The notes under the pieces were generated by a model that ran no database searches, had not been told where the DNA came from, and saw only the letters and a program-made list of their open reading frames with translations. Positions 47,202-59,155 of a stretch of DNA of 64,000 nt are shown here, one piece after another (positions within the stretch are counted from its first letter, which is position 1; every line of letters starts with the position of its first letter). This stretch comes from Adiantum capillus-veneris (Eukaryota; Streptophyta; Polypodiopsida; Polypodiales; Pteridaceae). The stretch spans positions 92,247,914-92,311,913 of the forward strand of contig CM043944.1 of assembly GCA_014529385.2 (NCBI GenBank), given 5' to 3'. Position numbers and translations under genes: made by a program.

Positions 47202-47690
47202 TGGATTATAATCTTAAACCACTTGATGTCAAAAATCAAATCACATCCTTTGAGAGGAGAAACCACAAATCTACGACGAAAAGCGACATTTTGAACTATC
47301 ACTGTCACATCAGGACATTCATGCACGAAGGAAGAGTGCATGCCAAGAGCAAATCCAGAGATCACAACGGGATCTATGGGAAGAGCTTCTAAACGTGCGC
47401 TCCTCACGAGAGTCACTAATCACATCATGCATACTACCCAAATCAAACAAGATCACAATGCGTTTACTATTCACATGACCATAACTTTGCATGAGAGACT
47501 CATCTACATGATCATGAGAAACTTCGGACACATTAGTGTTCTCACTGAGTGCATTCACAGACAATATGGATTTTGTGGGTTCTTTTGTGGGTTCTTTAGG
47601 TTCTTCCTTAGGACAATCTCGTTTAATGTGACCTTTAGTGTGACGCTTAAAAACATCTTTTGTCTCGTGCATATTCGGCTTGTCCTTCAA
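47202..47690 (-). pseudogene. Zinc knuckle and protease of element D
   Basis: HIKRDCPKEEP is a remnant knuckle. The protease start reads VILFDLGSMHDVIS, where the usual DSG is DLG. After a frame shift (frame 47416 leftwards) come DPVVISGFALGMHSSFVHEC, RRFVVSPLKGCDLIFDIKWF, the end of the protease domain. The chain then meets element C. Confidence 0.8.
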
Positions 47691-48855
47691 GAGTTAATCT
47701 ACCTCCTAAGATTCCTTGAGCAGGTTCTTCATCAGGCGTCAACTTAGGGGTGTCCTGAGTTTTAGCCTTTCCTTTATCATCATTGTGAGAATTCTGTGCT
47801 CGAGGTGTAGAAGAAGATTGAGAAGAATTACTGTCATGCTTACCAATGGTCTTACCGTACTTACCATTCAGTTGGTCGTGAGAAATACTCGACTTGTTCT
47901 CCTTGGGCTTGCCTTTGTTGTGCTTCATTTCTTGTGCTAAGGCGATTTTGATGGCGTCATTATAGTCCTTAGGCCTGAAAACTTTGCACATCAAACTTGA
48001 TGTACTCGTCTAATCCAAAGAGGAAAGCCTCCTTGTGATCCTCATCCGACTTACGCAACTGAACACTAATATGCAAAATACGGTTAGAAAAAGACATAAC
48101 AGGGGATCCATTTTGCTTAAGACCACGCCAATCTTCTTTTAACTGATCAAGGTATTGTGGTGGCATGAAGCGAGCCTTGTGCTTGTCTTGGATGTTGACC
48201 CAAGTGAAAGAGAGGGGTACGCCTTCCTCGGCACGCTCAAGATGCTCAGCCAACTGTGACTCCTGCCAAGCTTGATACCAATTAATGGCATCACCTGACA
48301 CCTACTAGATACATGACAACGATTAACACTTTACTTTTGCTTGTTTTCTTGTTAGTCGCAAAGTAAGCATTAAATTGATGCAACCAAGAATGAATCACAG
48401 ATGCATCCATCTTACCATCATACTTACTAAACCTCAACTTTTCAGTGACTGGATTGTTGGAATCTTCGTCTCTACCTGTGCTACATGATGACTTGTCAAC
48501 CTCCTTGAGTGGCTCGGTCTTCGAGGAGAGTACTTGTAGGACCAACTCGTGCATGTGTTGGTCTTGACTCTCTCTGCGCCTCTCGCTCTAACTCCATAGC
48601 CGCTCGCTTCTCTTCGGCCCCCATGCATTGAGCTTCGCGTGCTTTCTCACGCTCGAGCTCCATAGTTGCCTTTCGTTCTTCGACCGCCATGCGTGCTTGA
48701 TCACACTCAAGCTTCATGGCTGCCTTAATTTCTTCCATTGTGGCGCGTTGCACCTCTTGTTGTAGCATCATCTTCATCATCGACTTGACCAAAGCCTCCA
48801 TAGGGTTTGGTGCAATCCGTGGTGTATATGGGGATGGGGGGGGATCGGGGAACAA
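47647..48855 (-). pseudogene. Gag of element D
   Basis: Starts MFPDPPPSPYTPRIAPNPME, followed by a charged, probably coiled-coil stretch of Met/Glu/Arg/Lys (48800-48560). After a shift comes LRFSKYDGKMDASVIHSWLH at about 48460-48400, then AINWYQAWQESQLAEHLE and MPPQYLDQLKEDWRGLKQNG (48290-48120), the Ty3/Gypsy Gag core, and DYNDAIKIALAQEMKHNKGK. At least three frame changes disable it. Confidence 0.85.
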
Positions 48856-49339
48856 TCCTCCAGTGTAGAAACTTCGTCTTCTCCAACTCCACTCTCATCA
48901 CCTTCGCGCAAAGTATCCATTCCGCTTCGGGTGATGACCATGCACTAAGCTCTTGGGTACTTGGGGTTCTTGAGTTTTTGAGGGTCGTGAAGTTCTTGAG
49001 TTCTTGGATTGCAATCTGCGTTTAAGAAGGCTTTTCTCTTACCCAAGCTCGACTCTTTCCTACGGGTGCACCCCTTGGCGGTCTTGCGCACACACCAAGG
49101 TTGCTTTTTCCCACCTCACATCGATTGGCCTGCCGTTAAGTGAAAGGTCCGCTCCCAATGAGTGGAGGCTGGACAAGCCCTTCTTGCTTGGGTTACTTGC
49201 CACTCTTCAAAAACATAGATTAGTGATCGACACGTCCATGTAGTCTTGGGTTACGTGTGACCACAACAAACAAAAAAAATTTATTGTGGTTCTTGTGCTT
49301 CTTTCCTTGAGTGATGATACCGACACTGCCAAAGAGCAA

Positions 49340-50450
49340 TGTAATGTGCAGCAGAAGTGAATGATGGTGTATGGTTTAGGATGAGTGATCAGTGGGTGCT
49401 CAAGGTTCCTTACTGACGGGAAGGGAGAACTTTCCTTGACTTAATGAGAGAATGTACAAAGACCAAAATAGGAGAGTGGAATGCAAACTGTGAGTGAGTG
49501 TGCAAGAGAGTGCTAGAGAAAGAGAAGAGACGACACCAAATTGGGTCCCAAACCCGCCTCCAAGGGCCTCCCTTTCTATTGCTAGAGAGGTATTTGCTTT
49601 AGATTGCACAAAGTTTGGTACAATGCTTCTAGATGCTGTGGTACTTGACGACGACGACGACGACAATGACGATGACAGTGATGGCGATGAGTCGACGATG
49701 ATGTTGACGACCATGACGACGTCAAGGCTGAAAACTGAAAATGCAGGTGTTTTGCTGTGAATCTGCCCGAATTGCGATGCTATGGGGCTGATCTGCTGCC
49801 ACCAATGCGTGCAAGGGCTGAAATGCAAAAACGCTGGCTGTTTTGGGCTGAAAACTGAGTGCAGACAGATCTGCAACAATTGCGTAATTGCGGGGAGGAT
49901 CTACGACTTGACGGGAGCGGTACGACAAGGGTAAGGCTGATCTGAAAACGCTGGTTCAATGGGCTGAAAACGCTGGTCCTTCAGATGCAAAACGCTGATG
50001 CAGATGGTTGCAAAAATGCTAGGCTTGGTGCTTCTTGAGAAAACGCTGGGAACGTGAGGTGCTGCAGTCGGCGGTACCTCCTTGTGTCCTGCTTCTTGTG
50101 CTTCTTGTAGGCGCCCTGGGACTCCTTATATAGCCTCCAACAAGTGGGTCTAGCAGTGCAAGAGAATGCCCCCTTGATTTCTGACAAATAATAAAGTCAC
50201 TTATAAAATAAACGACCTTATAAGACTAAGAGGGGATCCATGGAGTGGAACATGCTCATGCTTGGTATTGGGTCATGATGCTAATGCTATGGGTTGTGCA
50301 ATCAGAGGGTATGCAGCTACTCTAAGTGCTTGGACATGCACGGCCCGCGTACAAGCTCACAAGGTTGCTAGAACACTCCCTAGGCTACCTAAACCCTAGA
50401 AGTAGGAACAACTTGTCCACATGCGCATAGGGTTAGTTGTGCACGTGACA
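49340..50450 (-). repeat. 5' LTR of element D
   Basis: TGTAATGTGCAGCAG to GTGCACGTGACA. It carries an extra segment of about 60 bp near 49740-49800 that the 3' LTR lacks. The adjoining interior (GATACCGACACTGCC at about 49316-49330) is the likely primer site, of an unusual type. Confidence 0.92.
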
Positions 50451-50455
50451 AGATG

Positions 50456-50999
50456 GGGTCCCAAACCCGCGAATAAGGGCCCTCTCACTATCGCTAGTGA
50501 GGTATTTGCTTTAGATTGCACAAATGTTGATACTGTGGTCCTAGGTGCTGAGATGCTGATAGGATCTTGCTATTGATGCTTGGATCTACAAGGCTTAGGG
50601 TTGAAAATGCAAAATGCGAGGGATGCTGAATGGGATCTGTAAGTTTGTTGAGACTATGGGTTGATTTACTGTGGTCGACGTCGAGGATGGGTTGAAAACT
50701 AAAAAATGATGGCTATTTAGAGGGCTGAATCTGAAAACGCTGGCTGATCTACTGTCATGAGTTGAAAACTGGCTGATGATGGGGTGTTGTAGGCTTATTT
50801 GGTGCAAAAACGCTAGAGATGCCAAGGTTCTACGGGTACTTGGTGTTGGTAGTGAGGGTATTGACTTATGCTCGAGAAGTGACTCCTAGGGTCACGTATA
50901 TATGGAGTTGGGCAATGTCGATAAAAACCCATGATTTCTAAAATGTCACTTATTAGTAAGTTAATAACTCACTAATAAGAGGTGCTTTGTATCAGTTAT
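50456..50999 (-). repeat. LTR of element E, right part
   Basis: GGGTCCCAAACCCGC...GGTATTTGCTTTAGATTGCA continues the D-type LTR text from which D's insertion point was cut, then diverges into AAAACGCTGG-type motifs and CACTTATTAGTAAGTTAATA, where the D LTRs have CACTTATAAAATAAG. It ends at about 50999, where another LTR begins. Confidence 0.8.
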
Positions 51000-51900
51000 T
51001 GTTGGCGTTTAGGCATCTCTCCGGATTCGTCTAGTTGGTCCCAATTTCTCCCAGGGACAGGTGCTAGGGAGTGAGGGCTGTTTTGTGGCTATGCTCGGTC
51101 AGTGTGAGGTAGGTCTCTCATGTCGGGGCGTGTCTAGCCATGTTTAGCTCGGGTTTTTGGCTCAGTTTCATGTTCATTAGGCTCTTGCAGGCTGGGGGTA
51201 TTTTTCCCAGCCTTGCCGGTATTTTTTCCTACAGCCCACAGGGCCTCTGGTGTCATTTTCCTATTTTCTCCCACTTCCCAAGTTGTGGGGGCTGGTGGAC
51301 AGCTGGCCAACCTGGTCTCTTGGGGGTATATATGTGAGGGCCTCAGGGCAGGACTCTATGGGAGTACAATTGTGTGCAGGCTCTTGGGAGCATAGGCGCC
51401 CCTAGGGGGCAGCCCTAGGTGATGCAGAGGGCTAGTGGGGCAGTTCAGCCCTGCGTTTTTCCCATGGAGGCCCAACGTTTTTCCTCATGAGCAAGGTAGG
51501 GGATCAACTTTGCGTTTCTCCTTCCAGAGGCAGATGCATGGAGGCGCTATGATCATGTAGATGTAGAGCACCTCCATCACGGTGCAGGCATACGAGAGGA
51601 TCAGATCCATGTTCGTCATGGGGCAGCCATACCCTAGGGCAGCCCCGATCCGGTTCCTTCTCCCTTCAAATCAACCTTCTTGCTAGGAGGAGATCCTGCC
51701 AAAGCCTCGGTTCCACAAGAGGCTAGCGCAACCCATGACGAGACCATGACAATAGTCTCGTGTGCAAAAGCAGTTGGCAATGTCAGTAGCAGTCGCAGTT
51801 GTGTGTGCCTCGGGTCTATCCATTGGGTATGTCAGTTCTATGCCAGACCACCCTTGGTCACTTGTATGAGCAGATTGTTATCAGCATGGAGAGCATTTCC

Positions 51901-51965
<65 letters not shown>

Positions 51966-52121
51966 TTCTTAGATGTCCTGTCTCTTTGTGATCTCTCTTC
52001 TCCACAGGCGTGCCTTGTTCATGTGTTTGGCATTGCAGGTGTTCTAGATTGGAGTCGAGGTACCCACCGGATCACGAGCGAGTTCTTGTCTTCATTGCAT
52101 CTTCTGCTGCCACCTTTGACA
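51000..52121 (+). repeat. LTR of element H
   Basis: Begins TGTTGGCGTTTAGGCATC and ends CCACCTTTGACA, immediately followed by a PBS. A TATATAT box lies at 51327-51333 and a (CT)n tract at 51906-51960. No partner LTR was found in the window; the left boundary is inferred from the TG and the end of LTR E. Confidence 0.65.
51906..51960. repeat. (CT)n microsatellite
   Basis: About 27 CT units inside LTR H. Confidence 0.95.
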
Positions 52122-52133
52122 TGGTATCAGAGC
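52122..52133 (+). other. Primer-binding site of element H
   Basis: TGGTATCAGAGC, exact Met-tRNA primer site directly after TTTGACA. Confidence 0.85.
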
Positions 52134-54066
52134 TCTAGGTGTTACGACCACCCTAGATGCTTGGATGTGGTTGATCTGGTGCAGTTTTGGACATGATTGA
52201 GAGAGAAGAAGCTTGCTGTTTTTTTCTTGTTTTCTCCAAGTTCGGGGTAGATTTGGGTATGTGGAGGCCTTGGATCCTCGTCTACAACTTCCTCGTCTTT
52301 ACCCTTGATTACCCCAACCTCTCTTCACCGAGGGAACTAGATGGAGGTCACAGGATGTGTAGCAATGCTGGATTGCTTTGGATTCCCCAGATGGAGTCAT
52401 GTTACCGATGGAGTCATGTTACCGTGCCTTCCCGCAAGGGGAGCATGCATGCGGTTGTTGAATCCAGAGGGGGAGCTATTCATTTCCAGCTTCTTCTTCA
52501 AAGAGAAGTGTTTCGACTCTTCCTCATCACTTCTGGAGGAGTCTTCTATGGTTGTGTTTTCTCCGAGAAGATGGATTGGCAGCTTTGTTGTGCCTTTTGC
52601 AAGTGCACATCTATCTTGGAATTGTCGCCGGAGCTACCTATCCGATGGGTAGCAGGTTGATGATTTAGTTGCACTTTTGTACCAGATTGTGGATTGAGGA
52701 TGATAGAGAGGGATTTCTTTCCTTCTTGAAACAGAGGATACTCCATGATTTTTCATTTTCTATCTAAGGATGGAAGTTCCAGTTCCGGCTTCACTTGACT
52801 CTTATTCTTCTAGTATGCAATAGTTCAGGTGCATGTGTTGGAGCTGGCTTTGATAGGCAGAGCGGGATACTTTTCTCTCCAGAACCACTTCTTGTTTGAT
52901 CATCCAACTTCCTTGGATGAGGTTGAGAGGTGGAGTATGTTGTGCCAGACCCTTAGCCAACAATGACAATAGTTCGAGGAGGTTTTGTTGGAGTGCGGAC
53001 CCTTCTTGTCTCCATGTTCTCTCTCTGGTGGTAGTTTGGTCCTATAGATTTGGTCACTCCTTTGCCCTTTTGTGAGCCTATCAACACTAGTTTCGGGATA
53101 GGTTTGCAACCTTGAATGGGCAGTTTACTTGACAATTGAGAGCAGATTTGGCGAGATCCTTTGGATGATAGGTTTGCACGTAGTGTCGACAATTGGTGGG
53201 GACATCTAGTTCCTACTCCCGCAGTCAGCAACATTTGGATGCTTCTTCCATACATCCCTTTGGAGAGCTCCAACCTTGGGGGCAACCCTTATTCAACTGT
53301 GCAGATTTGGCCATGGCTGGCTAGTATAGCAGGTTCTTTCCTTGTAGTTTTTTTGCCTAGCTTTCTAGCATGTTACAAATTAGCCCCATCGTTCTTCTTG
53401 GACTTGTTTCCCGAGCCAGTTCCTTTACTCTCCCTTTGAGTATTGGAGTCATGTTGTGTATTGGATATTGATTGCATTGTTCAGTTGTGGGTATGTTCTC
53501 TATAGCACAAGTACAAAGGACAGTTTTTGTGATTTTAAGGAAGCAAGTTACATCAGTGGGAGTATATGTGCTCTTTCCAGACTGTATGTAGTCTGGCATA
53601 TTGTATTGGATTGTACCAGTAGGGTTGATCTTGGTAGATGCAAAGAAGTGGTGGACATTTTGATTTGATCTCAGGGAGTTTGCTTGAGTAGCTAGGTTCT
53701 TTTTGGACCCCGACGACTTCTTTGGCAAACATGTTTCTCAGGTGACAACCTTTTACGTCTTCCTATTCTTAGCAGTCCGAGTTTACCGATAGTGTGATTC
53801 TCTTTGAGTCTCAAGCTTTATGAGATTCAGGTGTTGCTATTCAATTACAAAGGAAGCATTTTTACTCCAGGTTGTTCAGATTTCTTTCTGGTGGTACTCA
53901 TTCTCTTTTCCTAGGATTGAGCGGGAGAGGGAATTTTTATTTCAGGTGGAGTTCTCAGCTTCAGCTCTTGAGCTTTCAGTGATAGTGTTTGCTCTGTCCG
54001 ATGTGGGGTTGAGACAATTGGTACCTCATAGCGTACTTTTGAGGATACTTCTCTTTTAGAGGGGGT
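52134..54066 (+). mobile_element. Apparently non-coding interior of element H (LARD-like)
   Basis: No Gag, protease, RT or integrase motif was found in either strand of this 1.9-kb stretch, and frames are short and unfamiliar. It contains a tandem GATGGAGTCATGTTACCG (52390-52425) and ends with a purine tract AGAGGGGG (54058-54065) that could be the polypurine tract. A second LTR does not follow, so the element looks 3'-truncated. A large retrotransposon derivative lacking coding capacity is the best fit. Confidence 0.45.
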
Positions 54067-55221
<1,155 letters not shown>

Positions 55222-55434
55222 ATTTTTAACGTCTATGTCAGGCCGAAATCGGCCTATGAGACAAATCAAATGTGCATGGTGTGTATGTCATCCGTCTATC
55301 GGAAAGACAAATGAAACAAAACTGAACTGAATGTAGGTAGTGGAGTATCTGAGGAGGGATGGAGCTCTATCTCTAGGGGTATATGCATGTCTATATGCTC
55401 AAGGTAGTACAATCATGAGAATGCATCAAGCTAT

Positions 55435-58400
55435 CTAGCTCCATCCTATACTAATGGGGGGATGTAAGATGTGGTACATGGGCGGGTCTGGTGCCAAGGC
55501 TACCCGGATGAAAGCTGTCGGGTCGGCCCTCATCTGAGCCACTCGCTCCTCAGTGGCACGGCGCTCCCGGGCTCGGATCTCCTCGATCTGTCGGTGGTGG
55601 GAGCTCGCGCCCCTGTAGCGTGTGACTCGTGGTCGTCGTCTAGCTCGGCTCACCTCCGCCTGTGGGAGTGTCACTCCCCTCTGGGTGTCTGGTGAGGGAG
55701 GGGCGGCAATCCTCTGAAAGAAGTCTGTGAGCTGCGACTGTCTCCCCTCTGTCTGTGTAGCTGTGTGTGGCTGTAGTAGTGTGTCCCGATGGCTCTGTAT
55801 CTCTAGTAAGAAACGTCCGAGCTGTCTCTGATCTCGAGAGTCCATGATCTCTCGGAGAGTGGGCTGTCCTCTGAATAAGGCCTCATACTTGCCTCTGATC
55901 TTAGTGTATGCTCTGCATCTACATACAAAGTGCTCCTCACTCTCCACCTCCTCTGTGCAGGCTCTGCAGACTCGCTCCTCCCTGGGAACACTAGTATGTC
56001 TCCCGATCTCAATCTCTAACCTGTGTGAAGCCACTCTCAGCTGACCAATCGCCACCCGTGAGCTATGTTGCATATATGTGTCCATGTAGCGTGGTCTCTG
56101 TATGAACCCCCCAGACAATATGGTGAGAAACTGGTCTCTGTAATCTGACATCCTCGTCCCCAAGCCAGGTGACTCCCAGACTCTCCTAGTGTATAGCTGC
56201 CACAGATCCTGTCTCAATACCAAGTTCCTCTCACTGCGAGAGAGGTGAACATATGGTGAGTCGGGGTCGTACTGGAATGGTGGTAGGCTCTCCATGTCAA
56301 GACCGTGTCCCTCAAACCATGCTCTGACCTGTGAGTACCATGCTCTCTCATGCCCACTCTCTGATAGCTGTATAGCTGCCTCAAATGCTCTACGAGTAAG
56401 TCTGTCAGGAGGTAGCTCTCTCATCCTCTGGATGAAGCAGACTGTCTGGAATAGTGCCTCTACAACCATAGGTGGTGTGGCGAGCTCGGCTCTAATAATG
56501 TCATGTGGCACTGTCTTCTTGCTGCGGAGCAAGCGTGAGATCATACATACCTGTGGCCTCTCAAGCTGTGTCCACTGGTCAGCTGTCAATCCTGGTGCCC
56601 ATACTGCCGCCGAGTACATCAAGGCCGGGGTGACTAAGGTGTCGAAAAGCCACCCCTTCGTGCGGGGCTCCTGAAAGTGTGCCTGGTGGCATCTCCGCTC
56701 TAGCATGGCCAGAGCTGCGTATCCTCGGGTGAGCCTGTCAGCAGCAGCCTGCCTCATAGTGAAGGGTCCTGGTAGGCTGGTGAATGTGATGCCAAGGTAG
56801 ACATAGGAGGTGACTACATCAACCTGTCCTCCTGCTGCTGTTATGGTGGCAACGCTCCTCACTGCACTGGATGTGTGAAAGATCATAACCTTGGTTTTGC
56901 CAAGGTTCACAGTCAACCCCCTGTATGTGCTGAATTCGTCCAAGGCCTCAAGATGGCGTTGCAAGCCCTCGGGTGACTCTGAAATCAACACAATATCATC
57001 AGCATATAACATGATGTGGACCGGAGTACCTGCCAAGTCGCTCCCCTCTCCTCCTGCTCGCAGTATTTAGTCGGAGATCTCGTCGATGTAGAGCCCAAAG
57101 AGTGTCGGGGAAAGTGGGCATCCTTGCTTAACACCAATGGTGCTAGCAATGGTCTCTGAAAAACCGCCTGGGCAACGAACTCGACCCGTCACCCTCTCGT
57201 AGAGAGCATATATGGCCCAAATCATCTCTGTTGGTACCCCAATGCTGTGAAGGCGCTGGAAGAGTCTCTCGCGTGGGACTGTGTCAAAGGCCTTGCGGAA
57301 ATCCACAAAGCAGCAGTAAAGCCTCTTCTTCCGTGCCTTTGCCCCATCAATGAGGCAGCGCAGAACGAAGATGTGATCAGTGGTGGAGAAAGCTCGTCTG
57401 AAACCTGCCTGGCTTGGAGCTCGTAAACCCTCGATCTCTGCGTAGCAGCTGAGCTGTGCCTCAAGTACTGCTCCATATAGCTTGGCCATCGTGTGGCCAA
57501 TCATGATAGTCCTGTAGTTCCCTGGGTCCAGGGTGTCGCCAGATTTGTGGATAGGCACTATGGTGTGCTATGTCCACTCCTCTGGGAAGCCCTCCCCTAT
57601 AGCCCGGTTGAAGACATGTGCAATCAACGGGGCTATAGTGGAGGCCGCATAAATGATGTGCTCACTCTGTAATCCAGTATGGTCAGCTGATCGTCTGTGC
57701 TGCATGCGGCGTATGGCCCTCTCTACCATCTCTGCTGTAAAGAAGGAGGAGCACGTGGGGCGTGGCTCGTGTGGCTGTGGGATAGGAGGCTGCCCTGGCA
57801 CCTCATAAAGTCGCTCTGCATAATCATGCCATATCTGTGGATCCTCAATAGCTGTAGTCGGACGTGGCTCGCGCAGGGTGCGCCATGCCGTCGCGCTATC
57901 CATGCTCATGAATAGGCGGTATAGCTCAAGCTCCTGTGCCTCTTCGAATGCTCGCCGCTTTTGGCGTGTCAGCGTCTTCATATGCCGTCTGGCCTCTCTC
58001 TCTGTGATCTCTCCTAAGGCTCGCCGTGCACGGAGGCGTCGGTATAGCTCTCTGCACTCATCATCATACCAGCGGTTCTGAGGCATAGTCCCGGGGGGGG
58101 GGAGTGCGTCCTGTGTGAGTGGTGTGTGGAAAAGAGCTAATAGCTGAAGTGTGGAGAACGGAAGAGATATGTGATGTGAGAACTGAGAGTGGTGTGGATG
58201 GGTGGAGGAGGCATAGGCCATGCTTGACCTCGGCCGAGTAAAGAGAGGCTAGCTCATGTGTGAAATGGATGGTGGTGTGTGGAGTGTGTGCTGTGGAGCT
58301 GTGTGAAATGGTATCTCCGGTGATGGAGAAAGAGAGGTATGTGTGGTCGGCTCCGATGGGTATGGGTGGAATGGTGAAGGATGTGATAAGGTGTGTAGCC

Positions 58401-59155
58401 TCCCTGGGTCCCAGAATATAGTCGACTGTACTCCCCCCTCCCTCTACAACTCCATGTGGCATACAAGTCAGGCCCCCTGAGGTGGGCCATTGGACCATCC
58501 CGTTATAGATAACGAGACGGTGCTGGGAGCCAAGTCGAAGTAGATGTCGTCCGTAGGCTGTGACTGGAGCTCTGTCTGCTGTATCTCTCATAGTAGCCTC
58601 CTCATCTAGAGTGTGTAGTGCCTCTGGTCCCTCGTGGTCATATGCCTCACACTGCTCCCTGCGCGTACGAGCATTGAAGTCTCCCATAAGGAAGACTTCA
58701 CCCAGTGTGGAGTACTCCATAATCTCCTCCGTGAGGCATGCGTACGGTGACTCCTGCTCAATAGGGGCGAATCTGGAGCCTGTGGGAGCAAAGTAGCAAA
58801 GGGCAATGTAGACGATCCTGTCTCGTGAGAGCTCGAGGCGAATCCACATGTAGCGGGCCTGTGGGTCCCGGGCAACAATCTGTAGTCTGCTGTGAAGCCC
58901 CTGTCTAAAGAGTATGGCCACTCCTCTTGAGCCGCGAGTGGTGTGCTGGCGCATACATCCCCGATGTAGAGACTCCCACTGGAATCCATGTATCCGTGGT
59001 AACCCTCTCTCTGGGCTCTCGTGTGTCTCTGTAAGTAGAATGATGTCTCGACCTCTCATCACCTCCTCAAGTCTCTCTGGGTGTGTCCATAGGTCTCCAT
59101 TGCAATTCCAAACCGTGACATGAATCTCCTCGTGTGTCCCACAGGCCGCGAGTCC
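55435..59155 (-). pseudogene. LINE ORF2: endonuclease-reverse transcriptase
   Basis: AP-like endonuclease: VWNCNGDLWTHPERLEE (starts upstream of the first ATG at 59062), ILLTETHESPERG, GDFNARTRRE, STVDYIL, GADHTYLSF. RT: NRWYDDECRELYRRLR, then HKSGDTLDPGNYRTIMIG, SQAGFRRAFSTTDHIF, CFVDFRKAFDTVPRERLF, GVKQGCPLSPTLFGLYIDEI, and catalytic MLYADDIVLIS at about 57012-56980. The C-terminal part has CRACTEEVESEEHFVCRC, a Cys/His motif. Breaks: TAG at 57568-57570 (after EEWT), TAA at 57067-57069 (after EISD), and a frame change at a ten-base C run (58093-58102). ORF2 nicks the target and copies LINE RNA into it. Confidence 0.93.

Larger units (their letters stand above)
38464..50450 (-). mobile_element. 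Ty3/Gypsy element lacking RT (element D), split by element C
   Basis: Two LTRs of about 1.05 and 1.11 kb in the same orientation, with AGATG duplications outside them. Removing element C leaves about 5.4 kb of D. Minus-strand order is 5' LTR (49340-50450), Gag (48855-47700), knuckle and protease (47690-47200), then, after the C insertion, RNase H tail and integrase zinc finger (40658-40002), then 3' LTR. The reverse transcriptase is absent: protease text passes almost directly to the end of RNase H. The element must have been mobilised in trans or lost RT by a deletion before or after insertion. Confidence 0.88.

Noticed and set aside
52187-52660. 157-codon frame in the interior of element H
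   Set aside because: No Gag or other motif; overlapping frames of similar length exist and the composition looks non-coding.
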